Shown: positions 9,048 through 18,184, counted from the first letter of the stretch. The stretch is DNA of 47,598 nt from an uncultured Alphaproteobacteria bacterium (GCA_902537415.1 CACBBC010000011.1:1-47598), one strand, 5' to 3'. Numbers and translations are program-made. Notes: generated from the letters alone by a model not told the origin.

Positions 9048-10151
9048 ATGAAAAATTCTGATATTAACATAAGGCCCCTATCCCATTTTTACAATATGCC
9101 TTTGTATGAAAGTGGAGAAAGTGTTATTAGAGGCAAAGAGAATGTAGTAAAGTTGAGTGCGAACGAGAACATGAATGGCCCATGTAATGAGGTGCTCAAT
9201 CAGTTTGCATACTACTCTAAAAACATTTTCGAGTATCCAGATAGTAATCATTTTGCTCTACGCCGTAAAATCGGCGAGATACATGATATAGATCCTAATA
9301 GATTAATTTGTGGAGCTGGATCTGATGAGATCATCCAATTATTATGTCGCTGTTTCTGTGAGAAAAATGATGAGGTTATTTATACGGAGCATGGCTTTTT
9401 AATGTATAAGTTGTCTGCTTTAGCCGCTGGAGCGAAGCCTATAGAGGTTAAAGAAAGAAATCGTACTGCATCTGTAGAGAATATTTGTGCAGCTATTACA
9501 GCCAAAACAAAGATGATTTTTTTGGCGAACCCAAATAATCCAACAGGAACTATGATTTCAGAAACTGAAGTAGAGGAGCTCCTAAGGAAAATACCTGACA
9601 ACATTTTACTTGTCTTGGATGGCGCTTACTCAGAATATGTGGATTCTTGTGATGGAGGAATTTCACTAGTAAATAAATATGGAAATTTATTTGTGACTAG
9701 AACCTTTTCTAAAATATTCGGGCTTGGTGGATTGCGCGTCGGGTGGGGCTATGGTGCAAGAGAGATAACAGATGTTTTGAATTCCGTTCGATCACCGTTT
9801 AACGTATCGTCTTTGGGTTTGAAAATGGCCGAATTAAGTATTGCAGATGTAAATTTCGTTAACGAGCAAAGAGAGCTCAACAGAGTAAATAGAGAAGCAC
9901 TCCGAAATAAATTGCTTGGTCTTGGATTAAAAATAGATCAATCGTTCGCAAACTTTTTGCTCCTAAGATTTCTGAGCGAAGAGCAAGCCAATACAATTGA
10001 TTTATTCTTAAAGAAAAAAGGGTTTATTCTAAGAAAGGTGGGCTCTTATGGCCTTCCAAAATGCCTTAGACTTTCAATTGGTAACGAAGAAATATGCGAA
10101 AAGCTATATTTAACCCTAGCGGAGTATTTTAAAAAAAATGAAAGAGTTTAG
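9048..10151 (+). CDS. hisC: Histidinol-phosphate / aromatic aminotransferase (HisC family)
   Basis: PLP-dependent fold-type I aminotransferase of 367 residues. It shows KLSANENMNGP near the N terminus, the GAGSDEII cofactor segment, NPNNPTGT with the conserved Asn, LDGAYSEY with the Asp/Tyr that contact PLP, and the PLP-binding lysine in TFSKIFGLGGLRVGW (about residue 222). The 3' end overlaps tyrA by 14 bases, so the two are translationally coupled. This pairing suggests it also, or mainly, transaminates prephenate or aromatic keto acids for Tyr/Phe synthesis. That function is inferred from context. Another hisC elsewhere in the genome would support it. Confidence 0.9.
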   Translation: MKNSDINIRPLSHFYNMPLYESGESVIRGKENVVKLSANENMNGPCNEVLNQFAYYSKNIFEYPDSNHFALRRKIGEIHDIDPNRLICGAGSDEIIQLLCRCFCEKNDEVIYTEHGFLMYKLSALAAGAKPIEVKERNRTASVENICAAITAKTKMIFLANPNNPTGTMISETEVEELLRKIPDNILLVLDGAYSEYVDSCDGGISLVNKYGNLFVTRTFSKIFGLGGLRVGWGYGAREITDVLNSVRSPFNVSSLGLKMAELSIADVNFVNEQRELNRVNREALRNKLLGLGLKIDQSFANFLLLRFLSEEQANTIDLFLKKKGFILRKVGSYGLPKCLRLSIGNEEICEKLYLTLAEYFKKNERV

Positions 10152-11043
10152 AAAAATATCCGTTATCGGCTTAGGTTTAATTGCGTCTTCGATATGTCTA
10201 ACTTTAAGACAAAAAGATCCCACAATTAAATTGCTAGGATACGATAGGGATAAAGTAGTAAGAAATAGAGCGAAAAAGATCGGTTTATGCAAAGTTGAAA
10301 GTAATTTAGATAACGCGGTAAGTGGTTCCCAGCTTATAATACTATGTGTACCCGTTGGCCAAATGCAAACTGTAACACAGAAATTAAAAAAAATTATTGA
10401 GCCCGGAACAACAATTACAGACGTTGGATCAGTAAAACTGTCTGTTATTGAAGAAATAGAGTCCAAAATAGAGAGCGTTGGAGGTAAGTATGTTCCCTCT
10501 CACCCCATTGCTGGAACTGAAAGATCGGGGCCTGACGCAGGTTACGCCGGACTGTTTGAAGGCCGCTGGTGCATACTGACACCCACAAGAACAACTAACA
10601 AGGGAGCATTGAATAGTATTGAGACCTTTTGGAAGTTTCTAGGTATGCAAACTAAAATAATGACACCTGAGCATCATGATCTAGTTCTTGCCGTCACATC
10701 TCATGCACCTCATCTAATTGCATACACTATGGTAGGGGTTGTTGATGACCTAGAAACAATTACAAAGTCGGAAATAATCAATTACTCAGCAGCGGGTTTC
10801 AGAGATTTCACAAGAATAGCGGCGTCCGACCCAGTTATGTGGCGAGATATTTTTTTAAATAATCAAGATGCGCATTTGGAAGTATTAGGTCGATTTACGG
10901 AGGAACTATTTTCATTGCAGCGAGCCATACGAAAAAAAGACGGTGAATATTTGTTAAAATATTTTGAAAGAACTAGAAGCATTAGGAAAGGTATAGTAGC
11001 TGCCGGTCAAGATACAGGTACACCAAACTTTGGGAGAGACTAG
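10138..11043 (+). CDS. tyrA: Prephenate / arogenate (cyclohexadienyl) dehydrogenase
   Basis: NAD(P)-dependent oxidative decarboxylation of prephenate or arogenate in tyrosine synthesis. The 301-residue protein begins with a Rossmann motif, SVIGLGLIASSI, in which the third glycine position of the usual GxGxxG is alanine. I recall the same form in other alphaproteobacterial members. It continues with DVGSVKLSVI, the signature histidine region SHPIAGTERSGPDAG, and TSHAPHLIAYTMV. There is no chorismate mutase or ACT domain. It overlaps hisC upstream by 14 bases. Its TAG stop lies in a CTAG palindrome that also encodes the stop of the opposing DUF2125 gene. Confidence 0.93.
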   Translation: MKEFRKISVIGLGLIASSICLTLRQKDPTIKLLGYDRDKVVRNRAKKIGLCKVESNLDNAVSGSQLIILCVPVGQMQTVTQKLKKIIEPGTTITDVGSVKLSVIEEIESKIESVGGKYVPSHPIAGTERSGPDAGYAGLFEGRWCILTPTRTTNKGALNSIETFWKFLGMQTKIMTPEHHDLVLAVTSHAPHLIAYTMVGVVDDLETITKSEIINYSAAGFRDFTRIAASDPVMWRDIFLNNQDAHLEVLGRFTEELFSLQRAIRKKDGEYLLKYFERTRSIRKGIVAAGQDTGTPNFGRD

Positions 11044-12023
11044 TATTGTGTTGGAAACTGGTAAATAGGAATAGCGTTTATATAAAATAACCCTTTATCT
11101 AAGCTTAGCTTAATGGGAATTGCTTGTAGTTCAGCAGTGCTTGTTGAATTGTTGATGATTAATAGCAAGTTGACAATATCTATAATGCTTTGAATTAATT
11201 CATTATCTGTTTTTATTTTTGATATATTCTTTGGGCTAAGTTTTAAAAGACAAGCAACATCTTCCATAGTAGTCAGTTTAAACACGTTTACGGCAACCAT
11301 ATCATTGCAAACTAGCTTAAAAAATCCAATATTCATATCTAGTTTTTCTAACATTATGTTTTCGAGTTTTATTGGCTTATAAGGTGCATCTCGGCTTCTT
11401 ATAACACTATTTAATATTGAACCTTTAAGGATTAACTTATATGGATTTTCAGGATCTTTTTCATAAATCTTATCCAAAATGCTAACTCCTAAATTATCCG
11501 CTTGGAAATAAAAATCTAAATTCATTTGATCCGCATCCTTTAGCGCAAAAATTACTTCCTTAGCTTCAAGTATTTTAGTGTTTCTATCGTCGGATAGTTG
11601 CCAATTTTCTTGTTCAGTGATTAACTTAAATTCACCAGAAAAAGGTCTGTCAGATATGCTGGCCTTCAATTTATTTGATGAGCTGTTGAATTTTGGATAC
11701 TCCATACTGGTGACCATGGGTTTCTCAAAAAATAGAATAAAATCAGTAAAATTATAAATTAATCTTATGACTTCTAATTTTAGAAATTCCAATTTTATAG
11801 GAGTATTATTTAACCGGGATTGAAAGTTCGATACTTTTATTCCAAATTTAAAAGGAAAGCCATAAGTTGTAATTTTTTCATCGCTTAATGTTACTGCCCA
11901 TTCTTTACTTAAATGTTGTTTAAGTGCTTCTTTTTGAATATTTGCAGCTAGTGCCCATACAAAGTACAATGCAAATAAAAAAGCAAATAGAATTAAGGAA
12001 AAGGTATATATTTTTTTTTTCAT
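11040..12023 (-). CDS. DUF2125 family membrane-anchored protein
   Basis: Protein of unknown function matching DUF2125, a family common in alphaproteobacteria. From the ATG at 12023 it is 327 residues. It begins with a short basic stretch and one hydrophobic segment (about 5-27, TFSLILFAFLFALYFVWAL) that would serve as a signal anchor into the periplasm. The rest looks like a soluble, beta-rich periplasmic domain with the family-like TTYGFPFKFGI stretch. An in-frame TTG lies 13 codons further upstream (12062), but the hydrophobic segment fits better close to the ATG. The gene is divergent from the stator-like pair and converges on tyrA with a shared CTAG stop. Confidence 0.78.
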   Translation of the reverse strand: MKKKIYTFSLILFAFLFALYFVWALAANIQKEALKQHLSKEWAVTLSDEKITTYGFPFKFGIKVSNFQSRLNNTPIKLEFLKLEVIRLIYNFTDFILFFEKPMVTSMEYPKFNSSSNKLKASISDRPFSGEFKLITEQENWQLSDDRNTKILEAKEVIFALKDADQMNLDFYFQADNLGVSILDKIYEKDPENPYKLILKGSILNSVIRSRDAPYKPIKLENIMLEKLDMNIGFFKLVCNDMVAVNVFKLTTMEDVACLLKLSPKNISKIKTDNELIQSIIDIVNLLLIINNSTSTAELQAIPIKLSLDKGLFYINAIPIYQFPTQY

Positions 12024-12126
12024 GAAAATTTGGTATATGTGACTTTGTTTTGGATTTATCAATGGTAATACTTTTTCAAGTGGCTAAGAACAATTAATAT
12101 GACTTTAATAAATTTTTGGATAGATT

Positions 12127-13353
12127 TTGGCAAAGAAGAAAAAATACTCACTCAAATTAGTAAAAGCTGAAACACAAGGGTTCAGCCAGCCTATACAACA
12201 AGTTGTATTAATGCTTATTTCATTATTGCTGGTAATGGCGGGCAGTTATTTTATGTTCCCCTCCGTTGCACCTATTTTCTTGTCTTCACCATATTTAAAT
12301 GGGGTCATTTTAACAGTTTTCTTTTTTGGGATTCTTTGTTGTTTTTGGCAAATATTTGTAATAATTACAGCTGTAAACTGGGTAGAAAACTTTGCTCTGG
12401 ATACGCCGGGTCATGAGTTCTCAGATCCTCCCAGATTGTTGATACCTCTGGCATCTTTATTAAAAGGGAAAAAATCAAAAACTATCCTAACTTCGAGTTC
12501 TTTAAACTCGATACTAGATTCGGTTGCAACTAGATTGAATGAGGCAAGAGATCTAACACGATATGTTATTAATCTACTTATTTTTTTAGGTCTCTTAGGA
12601 ACCTTTTATGGCCTTGCGATTACCGTTCCAGAGGTTGTCAACACTATAAAAAGTTTAGTGCCAAAAGAAGGGCAAACGGGAATAGAGGTTTTTGATAATT
12701 TAATGGCGGGTTTAGAAGGTCAACTTGGTGGTATGGGCACTGCATTTGCCTCATCTCTTCTAGGTTTGGCTGGTAGTTTAGTAGTTGGTCTTTTAGAGCT
12801 ATTTGCAAACCATGGCCAAAACAGATTCTATATGCAATTAGAAGAATGGCTTTCATCTTTCACTAGCATAGGTATTTTTGGAGATACTGAAAATGTCGAT
12901 GAGACAACCAATGATGGCAAACTAAGTCCAATTATATCAGCAGTGGGGGCGCAAATATCCGAGCTTGGACAAATGTTTGAAAAATCGATCGAAAATAGCG
13001 CTAAAACAAATGAGCAAATAAATAGCTTATCTCAGGCTATAGAAGAGCTTGCAGGTTCAAAGGTTATCGGCTCAAAAACAGTAACTGGTAATGATGGATT
13101 TGATAAAACCTCTATTGAAAAGTTGGTTTCTTCTCAACAAGACCTGAATACATTAATAAAAGGACAGTTTGGGGAGAGAAGCACCCGAGATTTAGAGAAC
13201 TTGACCCGTCTTAGGAATATTGAAGTGCAACTGTCAAGATTGGTTGATGAATTGGCTAATGCGCGTCACGATGCTCTTTCAGAACTGAGATCAGATCTAG
13301 CTCAACTCAGTAAAGCAATAATTGATTTGGCAAGGAATAGCGGTAAGGGTTAA
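12127..13353 (+). CDS. MotA/TolQ/ExbB-like proton channel protein
   Basis: A 408-residue inner-membrane protein of the MotA/TolQ/ExbB superfamily. Four hydrophobic segments are visible: about 24-46 (VVLMLISLLLVMAGSYFMF), 57-80 (VILTVFFFGILCCFWQIF), 142-162 (VINLLIFLGLLGTFYGLA) and 193-215 (MGTAFASSLLGLAGSLVVGLL). The last two, with GLLGTFYGL and GMGTAFASSLLGL, are the conserved channel helices. The C-terminal 190 residues are soluble, polar and probably coiled-coil. The start is TTG at 12127; the nearest ATG (12099) is out of frame and soon stops. The partner stator gene follows after two bases. The pair probably forms a proton-driven stator, but its target is unknown. Confidence 0.88.
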   Translation: MAKKKKYSLKLVKAETQGFSQPIQQVVLMLISLLLVMAGSYFMFPSVAPIFLSSPYLNGVILTVFFFGILCCFWQIFVIITAVNWVENFALDTPGHEFSDPPRLLIPLASLLKGKKSKTILTSSSLNSILDSVATRLNEARDLTRYVINLLIFLGLLGTFYGLAITVPEVVNTIKSLVPKEGQTGIEVFDNLMAGLEGQLGGMGTAFASSLLGLAGSLVVGLLELFANHGQNRFYMQLEEWLSSFTSIGIFGDTENVDETTNDGKLSPIISAVGAQISELGQMFEKSIENSAKTNEQINSLSQAIEELAGSKVIGSKTVTGNDGFDKTSIEKLVSSQQDLNTLIKGQFGERSTRDLENLTRLRNIEVQLSRLVDELANARHDALSELRSDLAQLSKAIIDLARNSGKG

Positions 13354-13355
13354 CT

Positions 13356-15038
13356 ATGCTTACCAGGAGGAGTGGAGAGCGATTTACAACTAATATATGG
13401 CCTGGATTTGTGGATGCGATGACGGCCATATTGTTAATCTTGATGTTTATTCTATCAATATTTATGATAGTTCAATCAGTTTTACGAGATACAATCTCCT
13501 CTCAAAAAATTGAGCTCGATGAGCAGCAAACGGAGCTTTCACAATTAGGGAGTAACCTCGAGGATTTAAGAAACCAATTGGGGATGTTAAAAACTGAGAA
13601 GTCAAATTTGCAAATTTTATCAAGCGAGCAAAAGGCCAAACTGACTAGGCAAGAAGCGCGGTTACAAGAAAAAATAAATCTACTTACAAAATTACGAAAT
13701 GATATGACAATTGCAGAAGCGAAGATAACAGACTTTAAATCGCAAGTTGCGTCTTTGATAGCTAAACGTCTAGAGCTTAATGAAAATCTAAAACTTGAGA
13801 TGGAAAAAACATCTAGAGAGATTTCAAACAGAGAAGCTGCGGAGATGGCTTTAGCTGCTGCGAGAGATACCATTAGTCAAAAAACTTCTAAAGAAAAAAT
13901 GATGGCTGCATCTAACGAAGCATTAGAGCAATTGGTAAAAAAATTAAAATTTGAAAATAAGTCACTGGAAAACTTGACGGAGGAAAAGGAGATTGAGCTC
14001 AGTAGGGTCAAAGATAAGATGGAATCGATCAATAGGGACTTGACTGATGCAGAGAAACAGCGAGTACTGGAACAGTATGCGATAAGAAATTTACAAGAAA
14101 GTCTAATGGAGAAGAAGGAAGAGTTAGCCCTAATAACCCTTACTGTTGAGGAAGAAAGAAAAAAAGCGCTGGAAACACTAAAAATATTAGCCGCTTCAAG
14201 AGAAGCGCAACGGATCTTAAAAGAACGTGCTGATAAATTTGAGAAAAAATTGGCCGGAAATGATACCATCCTCAAGGAGAAGGATTTAGCTCTGAGGGAA
14301 GCAAGGCTCAGATTGAGTGTTGAGGAGGAAAAGGCCAAAGCTTCAATGCAAGAGGTAGCTAATCTAACACTGCAAACAAATTCCCTTAAAGAGAGACTTA
14401 AGGAATTAACAGGGATATTAGATGCAACTATCGAAAAGGACTTTTCTAATAGTGTAGAAATTAAATCATTAGGAGCAAAATTAAATGCTGCGCTAGCAAA
14501 AGTTGCATCTGAACAAAAAATAAGAGCTGAGCTAGAAGAAAAGGAGCGAAAAAGATTAGAAAATGAAACGAAGAACCTTCGAGAATATAGATCTGTCTTT
14601 TTTGGGAGATTAAAAAAGATCCTTGGAGACATTGAGGGTATCGATGTCGTTGGTGATAGATTTGTTTTTTCTTCTGAAGTTTTATTTGATAGAGGTTCTG
14701 CTGATATCGGGTTGGAGGGTAAACGTCAGTTAGATACTATATCAAATGTACTTAAAGATATCTCGAAAAAGATTCCCGAAGATATAAACTGGGTTCTTAG
14801 AGTAGACGGCCATACTGATAAAACACCGGTTAGTCAGAACAGCATTTTTAAGGATAATTGGGAATTGAGCCAGGCTAGGTCGCTGTCTGTAGTTAAGTAT
14901 ATGATCGCCAACCACAAAATAGATCCCAAAAGAATGTCTGCGGCAGGGTTCGGGGAGCATCAGCCAATTTCATCCTCCAACTTAAAAGAGGATCTCGCTA
15001 AAAATAGGCGGATAGAATTCAAGTTAACAGAGCGATAA
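13356..15038 (+). CDS. MotB/OmpA-like peptidoglycan-binding protein with long coiled coil
   Basis: A 560-residue protein. Its N-terminal transmembrane helix, NIWPGFVDAMTAILLILMFI (13-32), contains Asp20 at the position of the proton-carrying aspartate of MotB, TolR and ExbD. Residues from about 45 to 420 are an extended, highly charged coiled coil (E/K/L-rich heptads). The C-terminal 135 residues are an OmpA/MotB peptidoglycan-binding domain, with VLFDRGSADI, RVDGHTDKTPV, NWELSQARS, AAGFGEHQPI and NRRIEFKL. It starts two bases after the channel gene. The architecture is a stator that reaches from the inner membrane to the cell wall. Comparable pairs occur in many alphaproteobacteria, usually without a known role. 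Its stop directly abuts the clpA stop. Confidence 0.9.
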   Translation: MLTRRSGERFTTNIWPGFVDAMTAILLILMFILSIFMIVQSVLRDTISSQKIELDEQQTELSQLGSNLEDLRNQLGMLKTEKSNLQILSSEQKAKLTRQEARLQEKINLLTKLRNDMTIAEAKITDFKSQVASLIAKRLELNENLKLEMEKTSREISNREAAEMALAAARDTISQKTSKEKMMAASNEALEQLVKKLKFENKSLENLTEEKEIELSRVKDKMESINRDLTDAEKQRVLEQYAIRNLQESLMEKKEELALITLTVEEERKKALETLKILAASREAQRILKERADKFEKKLAGNDTILKEKDLALREARLRLSVEEEKAKASMQEVANLTLQTNSLKERLKELTGILDATIEKDFSNSVEIKSLGAKLNAALAKVASEQKIRAELEEKERKRLENETKNLREYRSVFFGRLKKILGDIEGIDVVGDRFVFSSEVLFDRGSADIGLEGKRQLDTISNVLKDISKKIPEDINWVLRVDGHTDKTPVSQNSIFKDNWELSQARSLSVVKYMIANHKIDPKRMSAAGFGEHQPISSSNLKEDLAKNRRIEFKLTER

Positions 15039-17351
15039 TTATGAGAGAATATTAGCTTTTATTTTTTTCGATTGTCTTTCGCTTAAAGGTTTAAAAACTA
15101 AATCAAGCTTATTTTTACTAATAGATAACTTCACTATACCGCCTTTCTTAAGCTCTCCAAAAAGCAATGCTTCGGATAGTGGTTTTTTAATATGCTCCTG
15201 AATCTTTCTAGATATAGGCCTTGCTCCCATTTTTTCATCGTAGCCTTCGTCAGCCAACCATTTCAATGTATCATCAGAGAACTCAATGGTAACATTTCTA
15301 TCTATAAGTTGGCCTTCTAGTTGCAAAATAAACTTTTCCACAACTTGCATAATTATATCAAGAGAAAGAGAATTAAAGGTTATTACTGAGTCCAACCTGT
15401 TCCTAAACTCAGGTGTGAACATCTTTACAATTGCTGCATCTGCTTCCCCCTCTCTTTTCGTTCGATTAAATCCGATTGCCTCTTTCGCCTGCTCGCTCGC
15501 GCCTGCATTTGATGTCATAACGAGAATAACATTTCTAAAGTCAACCGATTTGCCATTATGGTCTGTAAGTTTTCCGTGATCCATTACCTGAAGTAAAATG
15601 TTAAATACGTCTGGGTGAGCTTTTTCAATCTCATCTAGTAATAATACGCAATATGGTTGCTGATCAACACCATCAGTCAGTAACCCTCCTTGGTCAAAGC
15701 CTACATAACCCGGGGGAGCTCCTATGAGACGAGAAACAGAATGCTTTTCCATGTACTCTGACATATCGAACCTAAGCATAGAGATCCCTAAAACATCAGC
15801 CAATTGCTTACATACTTCTGTTTTTCCTACGCCTGTAGGCCCAGCAAACAGATAGCATCCGATTGGTTTCTCAGGCTCTCGTAAACCTGCTCTGGATAGC
15901 TTAATCGATGAAGCAAGCATTTCTATTGCGATATCTTGTCCAAAAACAACTCTTTTAAGTGATTTTTCCAAATCTTTTAATACTTCTGAATCGTTTTTTG
16001 AAATGCGTTTGGAAGGTATTCGTGCAATCTTTGAAATTATTTCTTCAACCTCCTTTACTCCTATTACTTTTTTCTTTTTATGATCTGGCAATAGGCTTTG
16101 AGCTGCGCCAGCCTCATCAATAACATCAATAGCTTTATCAGGGAGTTTCCTGTCGTGAATGTATTTATTTGCAAGTTCGACGGCAGTTTTGAGGCATTCA
16201 TTTGAATACTTTATTTTATGGTGTTCTTCAAAGTATTGTTTGAGGCCATTCAATATTTTTATACTATCCTCCGTAGATGGTTCAACCACATCGATTTTTT
16301 GAAAGCGCCTGGCTAGAGCTCTGTCTTTTTCAAAGTGGTTTCTATACTCTTTATAAGTTGTCGATCCCATACATCTAAGTGTGCCTCTTTGTAGTGATGG
16401 CTTTAATAGATTTGACGCATCCATAGCGCCGCCTGAGGTTGCGCCTGCTCCAATAACAGTGTGAATTTCATCTATAAATAAAATTGCCTTAGGGTCTTTT
16501 TCTAATTCTTTCGTAACTTGCTTTAAGCGTTCCTCAAAATCACCTCTGTAACGAGTGCCAGCAAGGAGAGCTCCCATATCTAGCGAATATATAGTTGATC
16601 CTTTTAAGATGTCTGGAGTTTGATCAGAAATTACTTTCCGTGCTAACCCCTCTGCTATAGCGGTCTTACCGACACCTGGGTCTCCGACAAGTATGGGGTT
16701 GTTTTTTCTTCTTCTACATAGAATTTGGATACATCTTTCAACCTCCAAATTCCTCCCGATTAGCGGGTCAATATCACCGTTTTTAGATTTTTCATTAAGG
16801 TTTACACAATATTTAGAAAGAGCAGTTTCCTTTTGAGGGTTACCGTTGGTATTTTCAGAACTATCTTTTTGATCTCCTTCGTCAAATTCCTTTTTTTCTT
16901 CATAGTTTGGGTTTTTTGACACTCCATGCGCTATGAAATTTACCGCATCATACCTTGTCATTTCTTGCTCTTGAAGAAAAAATGCAGCGTGACTTTCCCT
17001 CTCTGCAAATATTGCCACCAAAACGTTAGCTCCGGTTACTTCATTTCTTCCGGAACTTTGTACATGAATCGCTGCTCTTTGGATCACTCGTTGAAAGCCT
17101 GTCGTTGGGACGGCTTCACTACCTTCGACTTCAGTAACTAAGCTCCCTAATTCATTATTGAGAAAGTTTTCTATATTGTTCCTTAGTAAGTCTATATTTA
17201 CGTTGCATGCTTTTAAAACATTCGATGCGTCCCTTTCGTCGAGAAGCGCAAGTAACAAATGCTCCAATGTAGCCAGTTCATGATTTCTTTCATTTGCTAG
17301 CTTTAAGGCACTATGAATACTCTTCTCGAGTGAGCTTGAAAATGATGGCAT
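15039..17351 (-). CDS. clpA: ATP-dependent Clp protease ATP-binding subunit ClpA
   Basis: AAA+ unfoldase that feeds substrates to ClpP. The 770-residue protein has the double Clp_N repeat (about 1-145), a first ATPase with Walker A GDPGVGKTAIAEG (near 222) and Walker B LFIDEIHTVIG, and a second ATPase with Walker A GPTGVGKTEVCKQL (near 503) and LLLDEIEKAHPDVFN. It also has an IGF tripeptide (KEAIGFNRTK) at the position of the ClpP-docking loop. It lacks the coiled-coil M-domain of ClpB, and its order and length fit ClpA. The clpS adaptor gene often precedes clpA, but here the 68-bp gap upstream leads straight to gloB. The ATG has a good purine-rich site (AAAGGATAAAG). Confidence 0.96.
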   Translation of the reverse strand: MPSFSSSLEKSIHSALKLANERNHELATLEHLLLALLDERDASNVLKACNVNIDLLRNNIENFLNNELGSLVTEVEGSEAVPTTGFQRVIQRAAIHVQSSGRNEVTGANVLVAIFAERESHAAFFLQEQEMTRYDAVNFIAHGVSKNPNYEEKKEFDEGDQKDSSENTNGNPQKETALSKYCVNLNEKSKNGDIDPLIGRNLEVERCIQILCRRRKNNPILVGDPGVGKTAIAEGLARKVISDQTPDILKGSTIYSLDMGALLAGTRYRGDFEERLKQVTKELEKDPKAILFIDEIHTVIGAGATSGGAMDASNLLKPSLQRGTLRCMGSTTYKEYRNHFEKDRALARRFQKIDVVEPSTEDSIKILNGLKQYFEEHHKIKYSNECLKTAVELANKYIHDRKLPDKAIDVIDEAGAAQSLLPDHKKKKVIGVKEVEEIISKIARIPSKRISKNDSEVLKDLEKSLKRVVFGQDIAIEMLASSIKLSRAGLREPEKPIGCYLFAGPTGVGKTEVCKQLADVLGISMLRFDMSEYMEKHSVSRLIGAPPGYVGFDQGGLLTDGVDQQPYCVLLLDEIEKAHPDVFNILLQVMDHGKLTDHNGKSVDFRNVILVMTSNAGASEQAKEAIGFNRTKREGEADAAIVKMFTPEFRNRLDSVITFNSLSLDIIMQVVEKFILQLEGQLIDRNVTIEFSDDTLKWLADEGYDEKMGARPISRKIQEHIKKPLSEALLFGELKKGGIVKLSISKNKLDLVFKPLSERQSKKIKANILS

Positions 17352-17419
17352 CTTTATCCTTTCTAATTGAAGTCTTAGACTATATATATATGTATTAAAA
17401 CAAAAATTCTAAAAAATTG

Positions 17420-18184
17420 TTAAAAGTTGTCTTTTAGAGCCCGTATTTTTGCAAATCTAGATACTGGGTCAGACTCTACTGTCTCGATATTATGTAGAAT
17501 TGATTCCTCACTTTCTCTAAGAAATGGATTGGTTTCTAATTCCTCTTCTAATGTAGAAGGAACTGTGGGAATGCCTTTTGCAATACTATCCAATGTTTTG
17601 ATCCTTCTAGCTTTTAATTTTTCATTTTGTGGATCCACTGATAAAGCAAACTCTATGTTTGATTTTGTATACTCATGTCCTGAATAAATCATAATATCTT
17701 TGGGAAGTTGTTTTAGTTTTTTTAGGCTTTTCCACATGTCTTCCGGTGTTCCTTCGAATAATCTTCCACAGCCCATTACCATCAGTGAGTCACCACTAAA
17801 TAATGCTTTGTCCTCCAATAGACCGTAAGCAATGTGTCCTATCGTGTGCCCATCAACATCATAAATTTCAAATGTTTTTGACCCGATTCTTAATTCTTTC
17901 CCTTCTTCTACTTCAACGTCTAGAGGTGGAAGCCTGTGCTTATCCCTCTTCGCCCCAATAAGTTTTGGTGAATACTTAATTTTTAAGTAATTTATGCCAT
18001 CTATGTGGTCATTATGATGATGTGTAATAAGTATAGCGTCGAGGCTCATTGCTTTTTTATCTAGATACGTTTCTATGGGCCCATGCTCAGGCGCATCAAC
18101 CAAAATATTCTTGTTTGTTTTCTCATCTCTTATAAGATAGGCATAATTATCTGAAAGGCAGGGAATAATTTCAATCAAAGACAT
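17420..18184 (-). CDS. gloB: Hydroxyacylglutathione hydrolase (glyoxalase II)
   Basis: Metallo-beta-lactamase-fold thioesterase that hydrolyses S-lactoylglutathione in methylglyoxal detoxification. It carries the dinuclear metal motif THHHNDHIDG, the later metal ligands in DVDGHTIGHI and ALFSGDSLMVMGCGRLFEG, and the family's YSGHEYT with the last histidine ligand. The C-terminal RFAKIRALK is also typical. I take the start at the ATG at 18184 (MSLIEIIPCLSDNY, 254 residues), which has AAGGA ten bases upstream. A TTG eight codons further up is possible. The gene reads toward clpA and is divergent from the methyltransferase gene. Confidence 0.94.
   Translation of the reverse strand: MSLIEIIPCLSDNYAYLIRDEKTNKNILVDAPEHGPIETYLDKKAMSLDAILITHHHNDHIDGINYLKIKYSPKLIGAKRDKHRLPPLDVEVEEGKELRIGSKTFEIYDVDGHTIGHIAYGLLEDKALFSGDSLMVMGCGRLFEGTPEDMWKSLKKLKQLPKDIMIYSGHEYTKSNIEFALSVDPQNEKLKARRIKTLDSIAKGIPTVPSTLEEELETNPFLRESEESILHNIETVESDPVSRFAKIRALKDNF

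Noticed and set aside
13877-14632. A 251-residue open frame on the minus strand, rich in Ser, Phe and Leu, opposite the coiled-coil gene.
   Set aside because: It is the complement of Glu/Lys-rich coiled-coil codons. It has no start context, domain or neighbour logic.
12127-15038. A Zorya anti-phage system.
   Set aside because: The channel/coiled-coil pair recalls ZorAB, but no zorC, zorD or zorE gene is adjacent. The flanks (DUF2125, clpA) are ordinary housekeeping genes.
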